Origin: Isoetes taiwanensis
Taxonomy: Eukaryota > Streptophyta > Lycopodiopsida > Isoetales > Isoetaceae
Direction of reading: 5' to 3'
Assembly (NCBI GenBank): GCA_021234155.1
Contig: JAJEKV010000031.1
Location: 863,614 to 927,613 of the forward strand
Length of the DNA: 64,000 nt
This document shows, one piece after another, positions 23,107-34,311 of this stretch. Made by a program: the position numbers and the translations under genes. Under the pieces are notes generated by a model that did not search any database, was not told where the DNA came from, and saw only the letters and a list, made by a program, of their open reading frames with translations. The number at the start of each line of letters is the position of its first letter. The stretch's first letter is position 1.

Positions 23107-26100
23107 TGTGACGTCCCCTCCTCATATACGATGCTCCCATCGTACAGAACCGGAGTTCACTCCTGCCAATGCCTTGGCTGACATGAGGCCGTCCACCTAA
23201 CATCAGATCCTTGCTAACAGTCAAGAATCCAATGGGGAAGAATGGACGTGTCATTCATCCCGTCTCCCTCGGGACCTACCTAGCTGCAAAAACATGAGCA
23301 CATAGCATCAAATAACATACATATCCACCTCGAAGGGTGGCTCACCATAACATAACATATGTAACAACAACATCAATAACATCAACATAAGGGGAATCCT
23401 ACCTGAAATGAAATGCTTCTGGATTAAGTCAAAATTAAAATTGGTGAAACCCGCACAGTAAGCATGGAGTTGCGCAATTTTTCCACGCATGCTGTCTATT
23501 AGAATTCCACGGAATGTGATATCATCTATACCAGTATCATTTATACCACTGGAACCACCAAACTCTGGGTAGGAATATAGTAAGCCTATGCACAAACACG
23601 AAACTAGTTGCAAAGAGAAAAAAAAACACGAAACTATTAAGGCACAAGAAAATTGTGGTAGTGGAAACTTCAAATTTGTTAGGTTTTTAGGTGGTTATTG
23701 TATCACCGACTTAGAAGCCAATACTTCGTCATCTTAGGCTGGGTTCACATGTGCTGTTGAGAGCCCTCAAAGTCATGCAAAATGGCTTGCCATTTTTTAA
23801 GCACCATCACAAACCATGTTCTATTTACAAAGGGTAAAACAAGGCACCGCCGAAGGCAACGCTATATGTGAACCTAGCCTTACTAGGCATTATCCCTCCT
23901 TGATGGTTTAGTACCCTTTGATTAGCCATGTGTAATTTGAGGTGGTAATCAACATTTCTGTTGTATTTAGTAAAGTCCATACTACTGATGTACATGTTAT
24001 TAAATGGATAATGATTTGTCACGTGCCCTAGTTAAAGGGATAAATTTGATTATCAATTGAGTCAATGCTCAATCCCACCTAAATTCCTGATTACGAAGTT
24101 AGAAAAAATAATTGGCTTAAATTTATTCTTTATGAATCCCCCTTAATGCTGAAGGCCTGAACTATTGTAGGTGACTAAAGTGATTGTTGTAAATATTCTA
24201 TGGCAAATAAATTGGCATTGCATGTCACTGGATTCAATGGACTTTAGCTTCAACGAATTTATCAGTGTCTACTAACTGCTAGGTATACAGTTTTAGTTGA
24301 TGGCCACACGAACACATTTAACTGTCAAGCGTGCGCCTATTAAGAATTCGTATTCCTAGAGAAGGATGATGGACACAAAATGTTTAATTTCTATTGCACA
24401 CATAAAAATAGAGTACTTGTTTGATAAACATTAGATTCGACCTTTATGAATTTAATGGAGCTCGTGGCAAGTTCGAGAGAAGTGGTGACCGCCTTCTCAA
24501 TCTCTCATGATTTTTGTACTTCATTGATATTAACATTTTTGGATCAAGAATTCTCGGCAACATTATCGTTACTTCCCCTCAATTTGGACACTTTGTTATA
24601 AATATCAAATCTCATGTTATATAAAGGTTTGTACATAGTTTGGTTTGGTGGGGGGGGAGTGTTAGCCCCTTGGGCTAAACATAGGTGTGAGTGGCATAGG
24701 CCACATGTATGTATCATATTGGACCTCATGATTTAGAGAGAGCATTTCCTCTCATTGTTTAGGCTTTCACTCACGTTTTGGAGCATCTCGTTTTGAAGCA
24801 TCAATATGATTCTGTTTTGTTCATTCTTTGCTTTGTTCTTGTTCTTGGAGTTTCTTCCCATCTTTTTTTGTTGATCCATGAGCATTTGTGGCAGTCTGGT
24901 GGCATCCGGCAGTCATGGACTGTTGCTGCAAGGTGTATGCCAAGAACCCCAAAAATTATAAACACAAATATAATATTGAATTGAATTGGATGGCTTTTAT
25001 TGTCCACGAAGACCAATCGGCCTATGGGACTGAATAAACGAGCGCAACAGACTTATTATTGTCCATGTTAAGAAAAACCCAGACAATAGAACAATGTAAA
25101 ATAATCCTTCCTTGCCACGTACAGAAGACAATTACTTATATCCAGAATTCTAATTATAACACCCGGCTGCTTTGGAAGACATATGAGAAATGCTTCTGGG
25201 CTCGGGACTTATAAAAATCCTCAAAATTTTGCTGCTTATACATGTATATCATTGCTTCCTTGGCAATGGTGAGCTTCCACAACATGCCTAGTCGTCAACT
25301 CCCATCATATATTTGAGCCAATATTATGAACAGATTATCTCTAGATTATCGTAAATCTTGTTATAAAAATCATGTAAAGGGAGGCTGGCATAAGAACATG
25401 GCCATTGGGTAGCCCACTCCATCCGCCCCTCCTGTGCATACTTTGCAGAATAGGTTGATAAGTCTTGGGACTCGGCCGTAGCCTGCGAGGTGCATAGCCA
25501 AGGGGGCTACTCCTGGGTTGCATCTCCCCAGTCCCGATGAGGCAGGAGATCACTCCCTCCAGAGGCATGCATGCCCATCACAGGTAGCTAGAGGGCCACT
25601 GCCCGTCTATGATTTGAACCCCATGGAAGGTGACGCATCACCCCAGAGGTGTCGAGCCCATGCCTTGCTCACACGCAGTGGCAAACCATCAGGCCTAGCC
25701 TGCTAAGATCCCTGGTAGGCTTTACACACCAGAGGGATCAATCTGCAATGGGTCAAGTCCCCCTTATCTGCCGGTCTAGTCCCGCCACTCACAGCCAGGG
25801 GGGCTCTTATGCACAGGCCACATTAATTGGGAATTAATGAGGCTATCTAGATACATCAACTACTGAGGCTTTCAGGGTCTCTACCCCCCTTCCCAATACA
25901 CATGAGAGCATAGAATGGAACATCATCATCATCGAAGAACTGAAATACTGAATAATATTTAAACTATCTACCTAAACATACATGGTTAGGTTCATTCGTT
26001 AAGGCTGGTGATCTTAGGATCTATAAGGCCTCTAAAGCTGAACTAACATGCTAAACTAGCTTATTGCCGGACTAAAAGTCCGCATTGCACAACAGAATAG

Positions 26101-26519
26101 CTATTTACCTAATCCTTGGTTTGCTCCAGCTCCTCGGAATGCGTTCATGACTTCGCTTTAATGAAGGCACCGCCCCGAGATCCAGCAAATGTGGTTTCAC
26201 GGGCGCCGCAATGCGAATCAGCAGCTTGGCTTGGCCGGAATGGCCCAAGGAAGCCAAAATGTGAAAATGGAAAAGGTTTAGGGTTTCCCCTTTTGTTCCT
26301 TTTACATGACCTTTTAGGTTTAGGTTAGAAGAGACCAAAGGGGCTTTGCCATTTGGCAAAGGGATTTAATTGCATATGTTTAATAGACATGTGCAACATA
26401 CGAGTTGCCCCCTGGGCACAACCCTTTACGGCTCTCAAGTACTTGTCATGGTGACATGTACGCGTGACGTGGCAGTATAATATACGTATTCGGGCCGTAT
26501 ATTATGCTGGAACATCACA
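23107..26519. mobile_element. Solo LTR of the 45-59 kb chromovirus family, interrupted
   Basis: The left end TGTGACGTCCCC and right end GGAACATCACA match the LTR ends of the element at 45,337-58,673, and long internal stretches align (TCCACCTCGAAGGGTGG; GGTGCATAGCCAAGGGGGCTA; TCCCTGGTAGG; CTCTACCCCCCTTCCCAATACA). It is flanked by a perfect 5-bp direct repeat ATTAT (23,102-23,106 and 26,520-26,524). No internal gag/pol is present, so this is a solo LTR left by recombination. An unrelated ~2-kb segment (about 23,405-25,380) lies inside it and replaces part of the LTR. Confidence 0.8.
23405..25380. mobile_element. Younger insertion(s) inside the solo LTR
   Basis: Homology to the LTR family stops near 23,405 and resumes near 25,381. 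Inside are a purine run GGTGGGGGGGGAG followed by TGTTAGCCCC (about 24,648-24,670), which looks like a polypurine tract and LTR start of a copia-type element on the plus strand, and a minus-strand LINE 3' end at 24,972-25,120 (CCATAGGCCGATTGGTCTTCGTGGACAATAAAAGCC, AATTG-type tail). The borders are approximate, and I found no target duplication. Confidence 0.45.
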
Positions 26520-26524
26520 ATTAT

Positions 26525-27282
26525 ATGAATATCCCAAATACTAGTACCAATCAAGGACCTTTCCAAAAAGGCCCTTTCTATTGAAAGGTTCTTTATGAAT
26601 TCAATGTTCACCATGTTGTCCCAGAAATTGAAATTCTTCTCTCCTAAATGTATTAAATCTTTGAAGGGCTTTCAAGCCCCTTGCTACCTTTCAAGCCGAC
26701 ACAACAATACTATTCTACTCTATTCTAATATTTCATAAAGGTTAACTATAAATGCAGATGTATATATTTTTGCTTTCATTCATATCTTGGAATCTTGAGT
26801 TGACATGATTAACTATAAATGCAGATGTATATATTTTTGCTTTCATTCATATCTTGGAATCTTGAGTTGACATGATTTTATTTTTAGGTTTTACATGACC
26901 GTTATCCATTTTCAACCCCAACATTGTCTAGGCATTGACCATTTGGTAAGAGCATTATCTCTTTGCGTCCAGAAAAGCAAATAGTTTATATATTAAGCAA
27001 CAGTTAGATAAATATTTTGTTATGCGACAGACCTATATTTTACACCCCCCTCCCCCCCAACCGCATCCTTCAATGACATGCATGTAAGCATACACAACAT
27101 TCCCACGCACATTTTTTTTTCCTCATATTCCACACACACATTGCTAATACAAATTTATAAATTTGAATGACCAATTTTCTTCTACACTACCACTACCATC
27201 ATTTGCATTCAACAAGCGTCAACAAATATGATAAACTCTAGACACATCACTACAATCCATTTCACTTATGCATCTACCCATT
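26525..27282. other. Gene-free stretch with a perfect 67-bp tandem duplication
   Basis: 26,742-26,808 and 26,809-26,875 are identical 67-bp units with no spacer, starting TTAACTATAAATGC. The rest is low-complexity AT-rich DNA with a C-rich run near 27,045. Confidence 0.85.
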
Positions 27283-27663
27283 TCACACATTATGACTAAT
27301 GCCTGGCATCCACTGGGCACACGTTTCTAGTTCATCATAGAAAGGTGATGATGTAGATGGGAAGTAACATGCAACAACAAAAATGGAACTACCATCTTTG
27401 CAATGGAGTTTGATCCACATGTAGTGGTTATATCTATCAGCTTTATGAAACGTGATATATGAAGCAAGGGCATCTTTGAAATAACAAGCAACTTTGCCAC
27501 AACTTCGCTGCCCATAACATTCAGTAAGTAATGAAAATAATTGATAGACAGATAGCCTTTTGGCAGCATGGTTCCATGTTTCTATGAGCAGAAGGATATC
27601 CATATCTTTTGCAAATTGCCAGGGAAAACCTCGACAATTCCAAGATACCAATCGAAGGAACAT
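27283..27663 (-). pseudogene. LINE endonuclease N-terminal fragment
   Basis: A 126-codon open frame starts RLVSWNCRGFPWQFAKD, the classical start of the apurinic-endonuclease-like domain in plant LINEs, and continues with DILLLIETW (the catalytic Glu motif) and VVACYFPS. The rest of the endonuclease and the RT are missing downstream (below 27,283). It is a different LINE copy from the one at 28-31 kb. Confidence 0.75.
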
Positions 27664-28095
27664 ATCCTAGGAAGGTACATTTAAAGTATGAGCAGTGTGA
27701 ACTGAAGAGGCTTAAGCCATGGAGGCGGTGCCAGCAGTAACAGCAGCAGCAGCAGCAACAACATCAGTAGCAGCAAGCGGCAGCAAGGTTTAAAGAGTCC
27801 CAGGAAGTGCAAGGGCTGTGAAAGAATTCCAAGAGGAAAGTACAAGTGAGAGGAAATAGATCTTGTTGGTAATTTACAAAATTACAATTCTATGGAAGAG
27901 TCTTCTTGACGTAATTAACCGAAGTAACTTTGATATAGAGTTTTGGAGCAACTTTCAAAAGTGTAGCATGGACTTAATTGCAAGTTCTCTCCATGAGGAC
28001 ATGGGTAATATTCTAGTGTGGGAGAAAATATGACACACCTTTGTGGGTGTTGGGTGAGGAACTAGCTTAAACATTGATCTTAGGATAGAATATGA
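27664..28095. other. Gene-free stretch
   Basis: Holds a short (CAG)n-rich patch at about 27,740-27,790. No gene recognised. Confidence 0.35.
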
Positions 28096-31000
28096 TAGGA
28101 AGGAAGGAAGGAAGGAAGTTTATTTTAACGTCCACGGAAGCCAGAGGCCTATGAGACTCGCACATGCAGAAAATGCAAGAAAGCCAAAACCCCAACACCA
28201 AAACAAACAATGTAATCAGACAAAGAGAACCCTACTACCGGATGAAAAAACCCCACTTGGGAGGAAAACCCTAACAAGAGGGTCTCAAATACCATGCCCC
28301 CAAGAGCAAGTCCGACGGCCGAAATCTGCAGGATGTAAGCTCCCGCCACCATAGGTGATGCGAGTAATCGATGTAGCGTGTGTCGAGCATCTAAGATCGC
28401 TGTGCACCGCCGGACATGGGCATATGTCCGGGCACCGGCCCGGCGAGGGCATGGTGCTCATCCTCTATCACGCGTGCATCTCACAACACCGACATATCCT
28501 CTCCTCCCCGGGGATCCCATGCCCGCCATTCACCCCCAAATGACTGTTTCAATTCCGGGAGGTAATGGGAACCCGGCCCTTATGGCAGCAATAGCTCTCC
28601 CGGATGTGTGCTTTCAAGTACCAATGGGGTCCATGCTCAAGGCCGGATTAACTGAAAGTGATAGTGCTCGCCTTGGGCTTTGCAAGAGTAGAGGCATCCC
28701 ACGTGGTGGCAAAGATAGCCCGCATCCAATTGCCCATTCTCAAGCGATCGAATCCGCCAAACCACCATCCGCTGGTAATCCATAGACCACCTCCTAAACC
28801 ATCCCTTTACAAAGCTCGTGCCATACCCTCTTCACCGGGGGGCCCCGCGTTAACAACACGGCCCGTGGGGGCAAGCGATGCTCATCCATCCCATCCACCT
28901 TATGGAAGCATGTAAGATGCCTGCAAGATAGCGAATCGTCAGAAAGGCCGAAACCCGCCTCATACAACAAAAATCGACACGGCACGGTGTCCTTCACTCC
29001 CAAGCTATATGTCAAGAAAGCTTTCTCGCACCCTTTCCAACCTATCCCACGTTTTTGCTAATCTTTGGGCCCCAAACCTCCACCCCATATAGCAAAGACC
29101 GGCTCGACCAAAGCCCTAAACAGGTGTGCTCTCCTCGCCCAACCACAGAGATCTATCCGCAACACGCTTTTTTGCATCGCATATAAAGCCTTCCAGCCTG
29201 CACTGGCTCTCCTCTCCACACACTCATCCCACAGCATGTTAGTAGTGAAATCAATTCCCAGATACTTGAAGCTCCGCACCATCTCCACTTCCTGTCCCCT
29301 GTAATATAACTCCGGGATAGGGTGTTGCGAGGACAGGATCGCGAGAAGCTTAGTTTTGTGCAAGTTCACTGTCATTCCCGTTGCCCCACAGAACCCACTG
29401 AGGGCATCCAAATGCTGCTGCATACTGCTGGCCGTGTGGGCTAGCAAAGCTACATCATCCGCATATAGCAACCGCCCGCAGAGGTCGCCTCGATAATTGC
29501 ACCCCGCTCCCCATGGTGCTGCATCCACGTCTCCAAGCTATCAATGTACAACCCAAAAAGCGTTGGAGACAACGGGCAGCCCTGCTTAACTCCCATAGTG
29601 CTAGCTACCCGCCGATCTTCATAAGGCAGTGCAGCATGAATCCCATCATAAAGCTGGTGCACCCCATTCTGCAACTCCTGTGGAACTCGCAAGTCTTGCA
29701 ACCTCTGCCACAGCATGTCTCTGGGGACGGTATCATATGCAGTCTTAAAATCTACAAAGCAGCAATACAAGTCCTGTCGCGCATTCCGGCTTGCCTCCAT
29801 CAACACTCTCAAAGTGAAGATATGGTCGGTCGTGGAGTGAGCTGGGCGAAAGCCTGCCTGGCCAATTGCCCGCACCCCCTCCCTCGCCCACTTAGTGAGT
29901 TTCTTCTCCACCACCCCTCGCCAGAAGCTTTGCAAACAAATGAAGCTTACCATAATCATCCGGTAATTCGCTGGCTCATCCTTATTACCAGCTTTATGCA
30001 CAGGAACAACCTTACTAACCATCCACTCCTGGGGGAGCCCCTCGCCGTCGAGCCCGGGTTGATGATCACCGCCGTGGGCCCTACCACAGATGGGCCACCC
30101 CATTTCAACAACCGACCTGCAGCCCTCAGAAATCCTTTGCCTTGCCATTCGACAGATGCCCGAGACCCGGCCTGACATCCTCCCGCGCGGAGCCGCAAAG
30201 ACCTCTCCTACCCGATCCGGGACCCCGCATTAGCTCCTGGGGGTCATATAACTCCCCGCAGCGGTGCATCCATTGCTCCACACTTTACATTACCAGCCAC
30301 CGGCGCTTCGGTATAACACCTTATGCCAAAAGCTTTTGGCTCGCTTATGAGCATATCAAACAGCGCCCCCGGTTTTCTCGCCATGTATCTCCCCTTCTTG
30401 GCTTTTAGGAAGAGCTTATAGTCTTGCGGGGCCTCGTGGGTCGCGAATCGGGATCTATGACTGCCGCTTGAGATGGCTCTTTAGAGCCTTGCAATCAGCA
30501 TCAAACCACGTGTTCTCGTGAAAATGCGCTGTGTCCCTCCTTGGAGGCCCTTCATCAGCAAAGGAAGCCCCAAAGAACCGCAAACAAATACCCCTCACCG
30601 TACCCATGCACACCTGCCTTGCAAGCAGTAAAAGCTATCAAACCCCCCCAGAACTCCCCAAGCACCAACACAGATTCATACTTGTCCCCCTTCGATAAGG
30701 TGGGATGTATGGTAACCCTCCACGCCCCCTTTGCGGTGTCTCCACTATTGAGTGCTCCCAATTCAAATAAGTGACATAAAGCGGGTAGTGATCCGACAAA
30801 GCCTCCTCATCCCCCGTGCTTGTGCCAATGGAGAAGTGTGTAACCATGTCAAGTGCGCTACCGAGCGAGAAGGTAATCCAACACACTAGCTCCCCATCCC
30901 CGCCTATCACTCCTGCAAGTAACACCCCCGAGTGTGGCCATCGCGCATACCATTACAAATTACCATGTCAAAAACCCGGCAGAGCTGGACCACCGCCAGC

Positions 31001-31165
31001 CAAATGGTCTAGCCACCATATCCCGGGAGTGTCGTATGTCAATAGCGGCCGCTCAAGCCAAAGCGGATCGCGATTAAGCGCCACCTTGAAGGTCACCGAC
31101 CGCAAATCAAGCCGCACGAGCATTGAAATCTCCTAGCAAAAACACATGTCCCTGCTGTCTATAGC
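28096..31165 (-). mobile_element. LINE, GC-rich, near complete ORF2 with (CTTCC)-type tail
   Basis: Minus-strand LINE. An endonuclease remnant has FLLGDFNA (about 31,140) and ALSDHYPLYVT (about 30,790). The RT runs from about 30,180 with VPVHKAGNKDEPANYR, FVDFKTAYDTVPRDMLW, GVKQGCPLSPTLFGLY and, across a frameshift, the catalytic LLYADDVALLA (about 29,460). After it comes SFKYLGIDF. The C-terminal zinc-binding end (ERICRCCEM, EDEHHAL) is near 28,450. The 3' UTR ends CTCATAGGCCTCTGGCTTCCGTGGACG (28,127-28,155) with a GGAA/TTCC tail at 28,096-28,119. It is markedly more GC-rich than neighbouring LINEs and has several frameshifts, so it is inactive. Confidence 0.85.
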
Positions 31166-31465
31166 GGTGACAGGACAGGACATGACAGGATAGGATAGGA
31201 TAGGATATAAATAGAATAGAATCTTTTTGTCATCCACAGAGACCAATCAGTCTATGAGATCCAATGAAAAAGCACAACAAACTTATTACTGTCCGGATTA
31301 AAAAAACCCCATCCCAAAAGGTTTTTGAGGGAAAAACTATGGCACTAATAAGGGTGTTGTCAAACTGTACAATATACATATCATGAAACCTATATATACA
31401 AGTCAGGTAAGTGACCGAGGACATAGCTGATTCCGCACATTCATGACCTCTTGAAGGTAAGATCC
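31166..31465 (-). mobile_element. LINE-B 3' end, left part of a LINE split by a retrotransposon
   Basis: Contains the last codons and 3' UTR of a LINE: after GGATC the minus strand reads YLQEVMNVRNQLCPRSLT and a stop, then TTTTTCCCTCAAAAACC and GACTGATTGGTCTCTGTGG, with a GACAG/GATAG/GAATA tail (31,160-31,220). The reading frame continues exactly from the LINE part at 41,063 once the intervening element and one copy of the GATCC duplication are removed. So 31,166-31,465 and 41,063-42,500 are one LINE. Confidence 0.85.
31461..31465. repeat. Target site duplication GATCC (left)
   Basis: Matches GATCC at 41,063-41,067 directly outside the TG/CA ends of the element at 31,466-41,062. Confidence 0.85.
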
Positions 31466-31855
31466 TGTTGGGGACTTGGAGCTTGTGGAAGAAGAACCCC
31501 CAACATACTTCAAGCGAGCAAGACGTCGTGATGAAGACTCGGACTAAAAGACTTGAAGACAAGTTAGAAGTAGATATTTTAATGTTGTTAAGTTGGTGTG
31601 TTGAAGACAAGCTAGAAGTAGATATTTTAATGTTGTTAAGTTGGTGTGTTGAAGACAAGTTAGAAGTAGATATTTTAATGTGCTAAAGAAAAGACAAGCA
31701 AGTAACCTTGAAGTATGTGGAAGGTTTAATAAGGCAACAAGGGCACTAAAAGTATGCCAACGTAGAAATAATGTTGGGCTTTTAAAAGGTACATGTACCT
31801 TAGTATGAAGTAAAAGCACTAACATAAACAAGGGCAACGTAGACCATACAATGGA
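31466..31855 (+). repeat. Inverted terminal copy of U3 (left arm, 390 bp)
   Basis: Reverse complement of 40,673-41,062 over 390 bases, with no mismatch or gap in the stretches I compared. It starts TGTTGGGGAC. Homology ends abruptly after ...ACAATGGA on both sides. It contains a 48-bp tandem repeat, about 2.7 units from 31,555. Confidence 0.9.
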
Positions 31856-32931
31856 TCTTTCCACATGTGACGTCGCTGGAAACGTGGATCAAAGTTGCAA
31901 TCGTTTTGCAAATATTGAGGTGCCTTAAGAAGGTTCAACTGAACTGTTCGATTTTCAAGATATTTCTGTCTCCAATGATCATCAAATTTTGGCACATAAA
32001 TGGGAAGATGGAAAAGATCATCAGATAAGGCAGCTTTTTGTTGGTTCGAACAGAATGTTTCAATTTGACTCCACAGTGTTTTGTCAGGAAAAGTCTTTTT
32101 GGTCTCTTGCCATTCAGCATTCGTAACTGGAGACCAAGTGATCTGAGATAAGAGTATTGGTGGATACTCCAATTTTTGAAAATATTGATTATGATTGCAA
32201 ATAACTTGGGACATGGAGCGGATCCAAATATGATAATCATATTTGGGATCATCAAAGCTAATCTTCATGGCTTGGTATAAGATCGTTTTTGCTTGCTGAT
32301 AGTGATGTTTGAAGTTTGCTTCTGCTAACTCATGGTCTTGGTCAGGTAAGAAGGGTAAAAGCACAATATTGGGAAGGAAAGTGCATGGTGTTATGGGTTG
32401 TGCCATGACTTCATCATAATTTTGATTTGATTCCCATATCCGCACATGGACTTCAGCATAATACGTTAAGATGTAGCCTTGTACATCAATCACCCAAGCT
32501 TGACATAATTCTGAATTTTCTAATAAAAGATGGCTATGACAAACTGCAGTAACAAATAATCTCTGATCATAGAATGAGAGTTTGAACCAGAAGATCATAA
32601 ACCTAGAATCTGATATAGGTTTGAGGGGATTAATACCAAAAGATAGAAGTTTGAGCTTCAAGAGCATCAAGTCATATTGGTAATTTAACTCCAAGTTGGA
32701 AGGTCTCGGAAAGTGGATATCTTGAGCAATTTGAGTAAGGGAGGTCTTAACATCCATAACCTGTTGCTGCAACTCTTGATTCTCTGCTCGCAAGTCTTGC
32801 AGAGTCTGCAAAACCTTTTGCATCTTAACTTGGAATTGTTGCTTTTGCCTCTCAAATGTGTCATGCAATTGAGACATGTTAGTAGCAAGTGGTAAGCTTG
32901 GTTTATCTAGTTGGCTCAGAAATTGGCACAC
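31819..32931 (-). CDS. Post-pol ORF of the Ty3 element, coiled-coil start
   Basis: A 370-codon open frame in the place where Athila-type elements carry an env-like gene. Residues ~20-70 are a heptad-rich helix (FERQKQQFQVKMQKVLQTLQ, then RAENQELQQQV), followed by a region rich in aromatic residues (DSRFMIFWFKLSF, YDYHIWIRSMSQ). I see no signal peptide or membrane helix, so an envelope role is not supported. Its last ~15 residues are encoded inside the inverted U3 arm, so the natural C-terminus was probably lost when that arm was joined. It is one of the longest intact ORFs in the element. Confidence 0.6.
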   Translation of the reverse strand: MCQFLSQLDKPSLPLATNMSQLHDTFERQKQQFQVKMQKVLQTLQDLRAENQELQQQVMDVKTSLTQIAQDIHFPRPSNLELNYQYDLMLLKLKLLSFGINPLKPISDSRFMIFWFKLSFYDQRLFVTAVCHSHLLLENSELCQAWVIDVQGYILTYYAEVHVRIWESNQNYDEVMAQPITPCTFLPNIVLLPFLPDQDHELAEANFKHHYQQAKTILYQAMKISFDDPKYDYHIWIRSMSQVICNHNQYFQKLEYPPILLSQITWSPVTNAEWQETKKTFPDKTLWSQIETFCSNQQKAALSDDLFHLPIYVPKFDDHWRQKYLENRTVQLNLLKAPQYLQNDCNFDPRFQRRHMWKDPLYGLRCPCLC

Positions 32932-33030
32932 TTTAATTCCAACCGCATATTGGCTTCCCGCTAGATAATGAGCTCAACTTCTAAATGTTGAATTTGTTTC
33001 TCAGAATTGTTCCACCTGCGTGCTTGAGTA

Positions 33031-34166
33031 TTAGCAATGATGGCGCCCTTGGAGTCCAAAGAGCTCTTTAAGAAAATTTCTCTTGTCTTTGAAAAAATCT
33101 TTCATTTTGATTGTAACATCGGTGAGTATCTTTAGTCTCTTGAGTAATCGGTTCAAAGACATTACCATGGGATCGCCCCGCATTGTGGGATTTCTTGAGG
33201 CAAAACATTGAGGGTGCCCGATGAGACATAACATAATTAAGGATTAATTGTAGTTATGTGAAAGCAAATGGCAACCGCTATGATAGTAATCTTTAACATG
33301 GTTTAGTTGGATTATTAGTTGCCGTAAAAATAGTTGCCCAAGGCATAAGTATGCCCTTTGTAGATAAAATAACCCTCGTGAGCCACTTCTTGGATAATGT
33401 ATGAGTGTTGTATGCCATCATCTTTTTCTTCAAATGCAGGAAGATGGCATGATATGGAGCCCTTGCGGCCTTGATGCTATATTGATTAGCTACCTTATAT
33501 ATGCCATACTCTTCAAGATCAAAATCTTGATAATAAGGAAGAGTAGGTGCATCCGAAGGTGTAAAGCATGTTGTACCAAAGTGGCGTTGATAGAGAATCG
33601 GCCCAGCTTTGGAATGTGGTCACGAACACGCTTCGATCGTAAGTATTTATGAAATGATAGATGATGTTTGGATTTGGTGAAGCAAACTCTAGCTTCACAA
33701 AGTCAAGCAATTGTGCTCTTTCAAGCAACTTAAGAGCTTCATCATTTAAGATTGGCAGTTTATGAAAATGAATACATGGCAATGATGGATAATAGAGTGG
33801 TGTTATGAATGTGTGGGTTCGCATAGGAGCCTTTGCCTTCATCTTAAATTGGACCTTCTTAATTATAGATGCTTTGGTGGCAGGAGCTTTGGAAACTTGG
33901 GCTTTCTGCTTGAGTGCAAAACCCTTGGGTTTTACTGTGTTAGATGTAGCATAATGTTGATACCACCATCTTCGTTGTTCTATGTGATATTGGGCTCGTT
34001 TTTGTTCATATAAGAGGCGTCCCATAATCTGACTTCCTTTGTCAGATTTTCGCCTCCCTAAACCCACAATAAAAACAATTTTATGGGGTGGCCAATAACC
34101 AATCTGATACATGGCATTCATAAACCAGAACTTGAAAGTACATGCATTGATGGGTCTGCCCACCAA
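33031..34166 (-). pseudogene. Post-pol region, broken ORFs
   Basis: A 215-codon frame (34,166-33,519) and a short one (33,234-33,031), in the sense strand of the Ty3 element between integrase and the coiled-coil ORF. The long one is basic in the middle (KPKGFALKQKAQVSKAPATK) and is followed by ITPLYYPSLPCIHFHKLP. Together with 31,819-32,931 they may once have formed a single accessory protein. Not recognised. Confidence 0.45.
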
Positions 34167-34311
34167 TGTTTACATGCGTGCCCCGTAATGGTAAAAGCAA
34201 TAAATGCAATTCAGCTCTTTGAGATCCGGGCAAATTTCTAGTTTCAACATAAAACCCCTTCTTGATGTGTATTCTTCCCACTCCCAAAGATAAAGAGTGA
34301 AGTACGGTCTT

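Noticed and set aside
24544-24984. Short ORFs around the GTGGGGGGGGAG/TGTTAG junction as genes
   Set aside because: The layout fits polypurine tract plus LTR start; the ORFs show no domain.
29513-30175. 220-residue plus-strand ORF
   Set aside because: Shadow of the LINE reverse transcriptase on the minus strand.
31544-31864. 106-residue ORF repeated at 40,664-40,984
   Set aside because: Lies in the inverted U3 arms; duplication of the arm explains the identity. The leucine-rich look comes from the 48-bp repeat.
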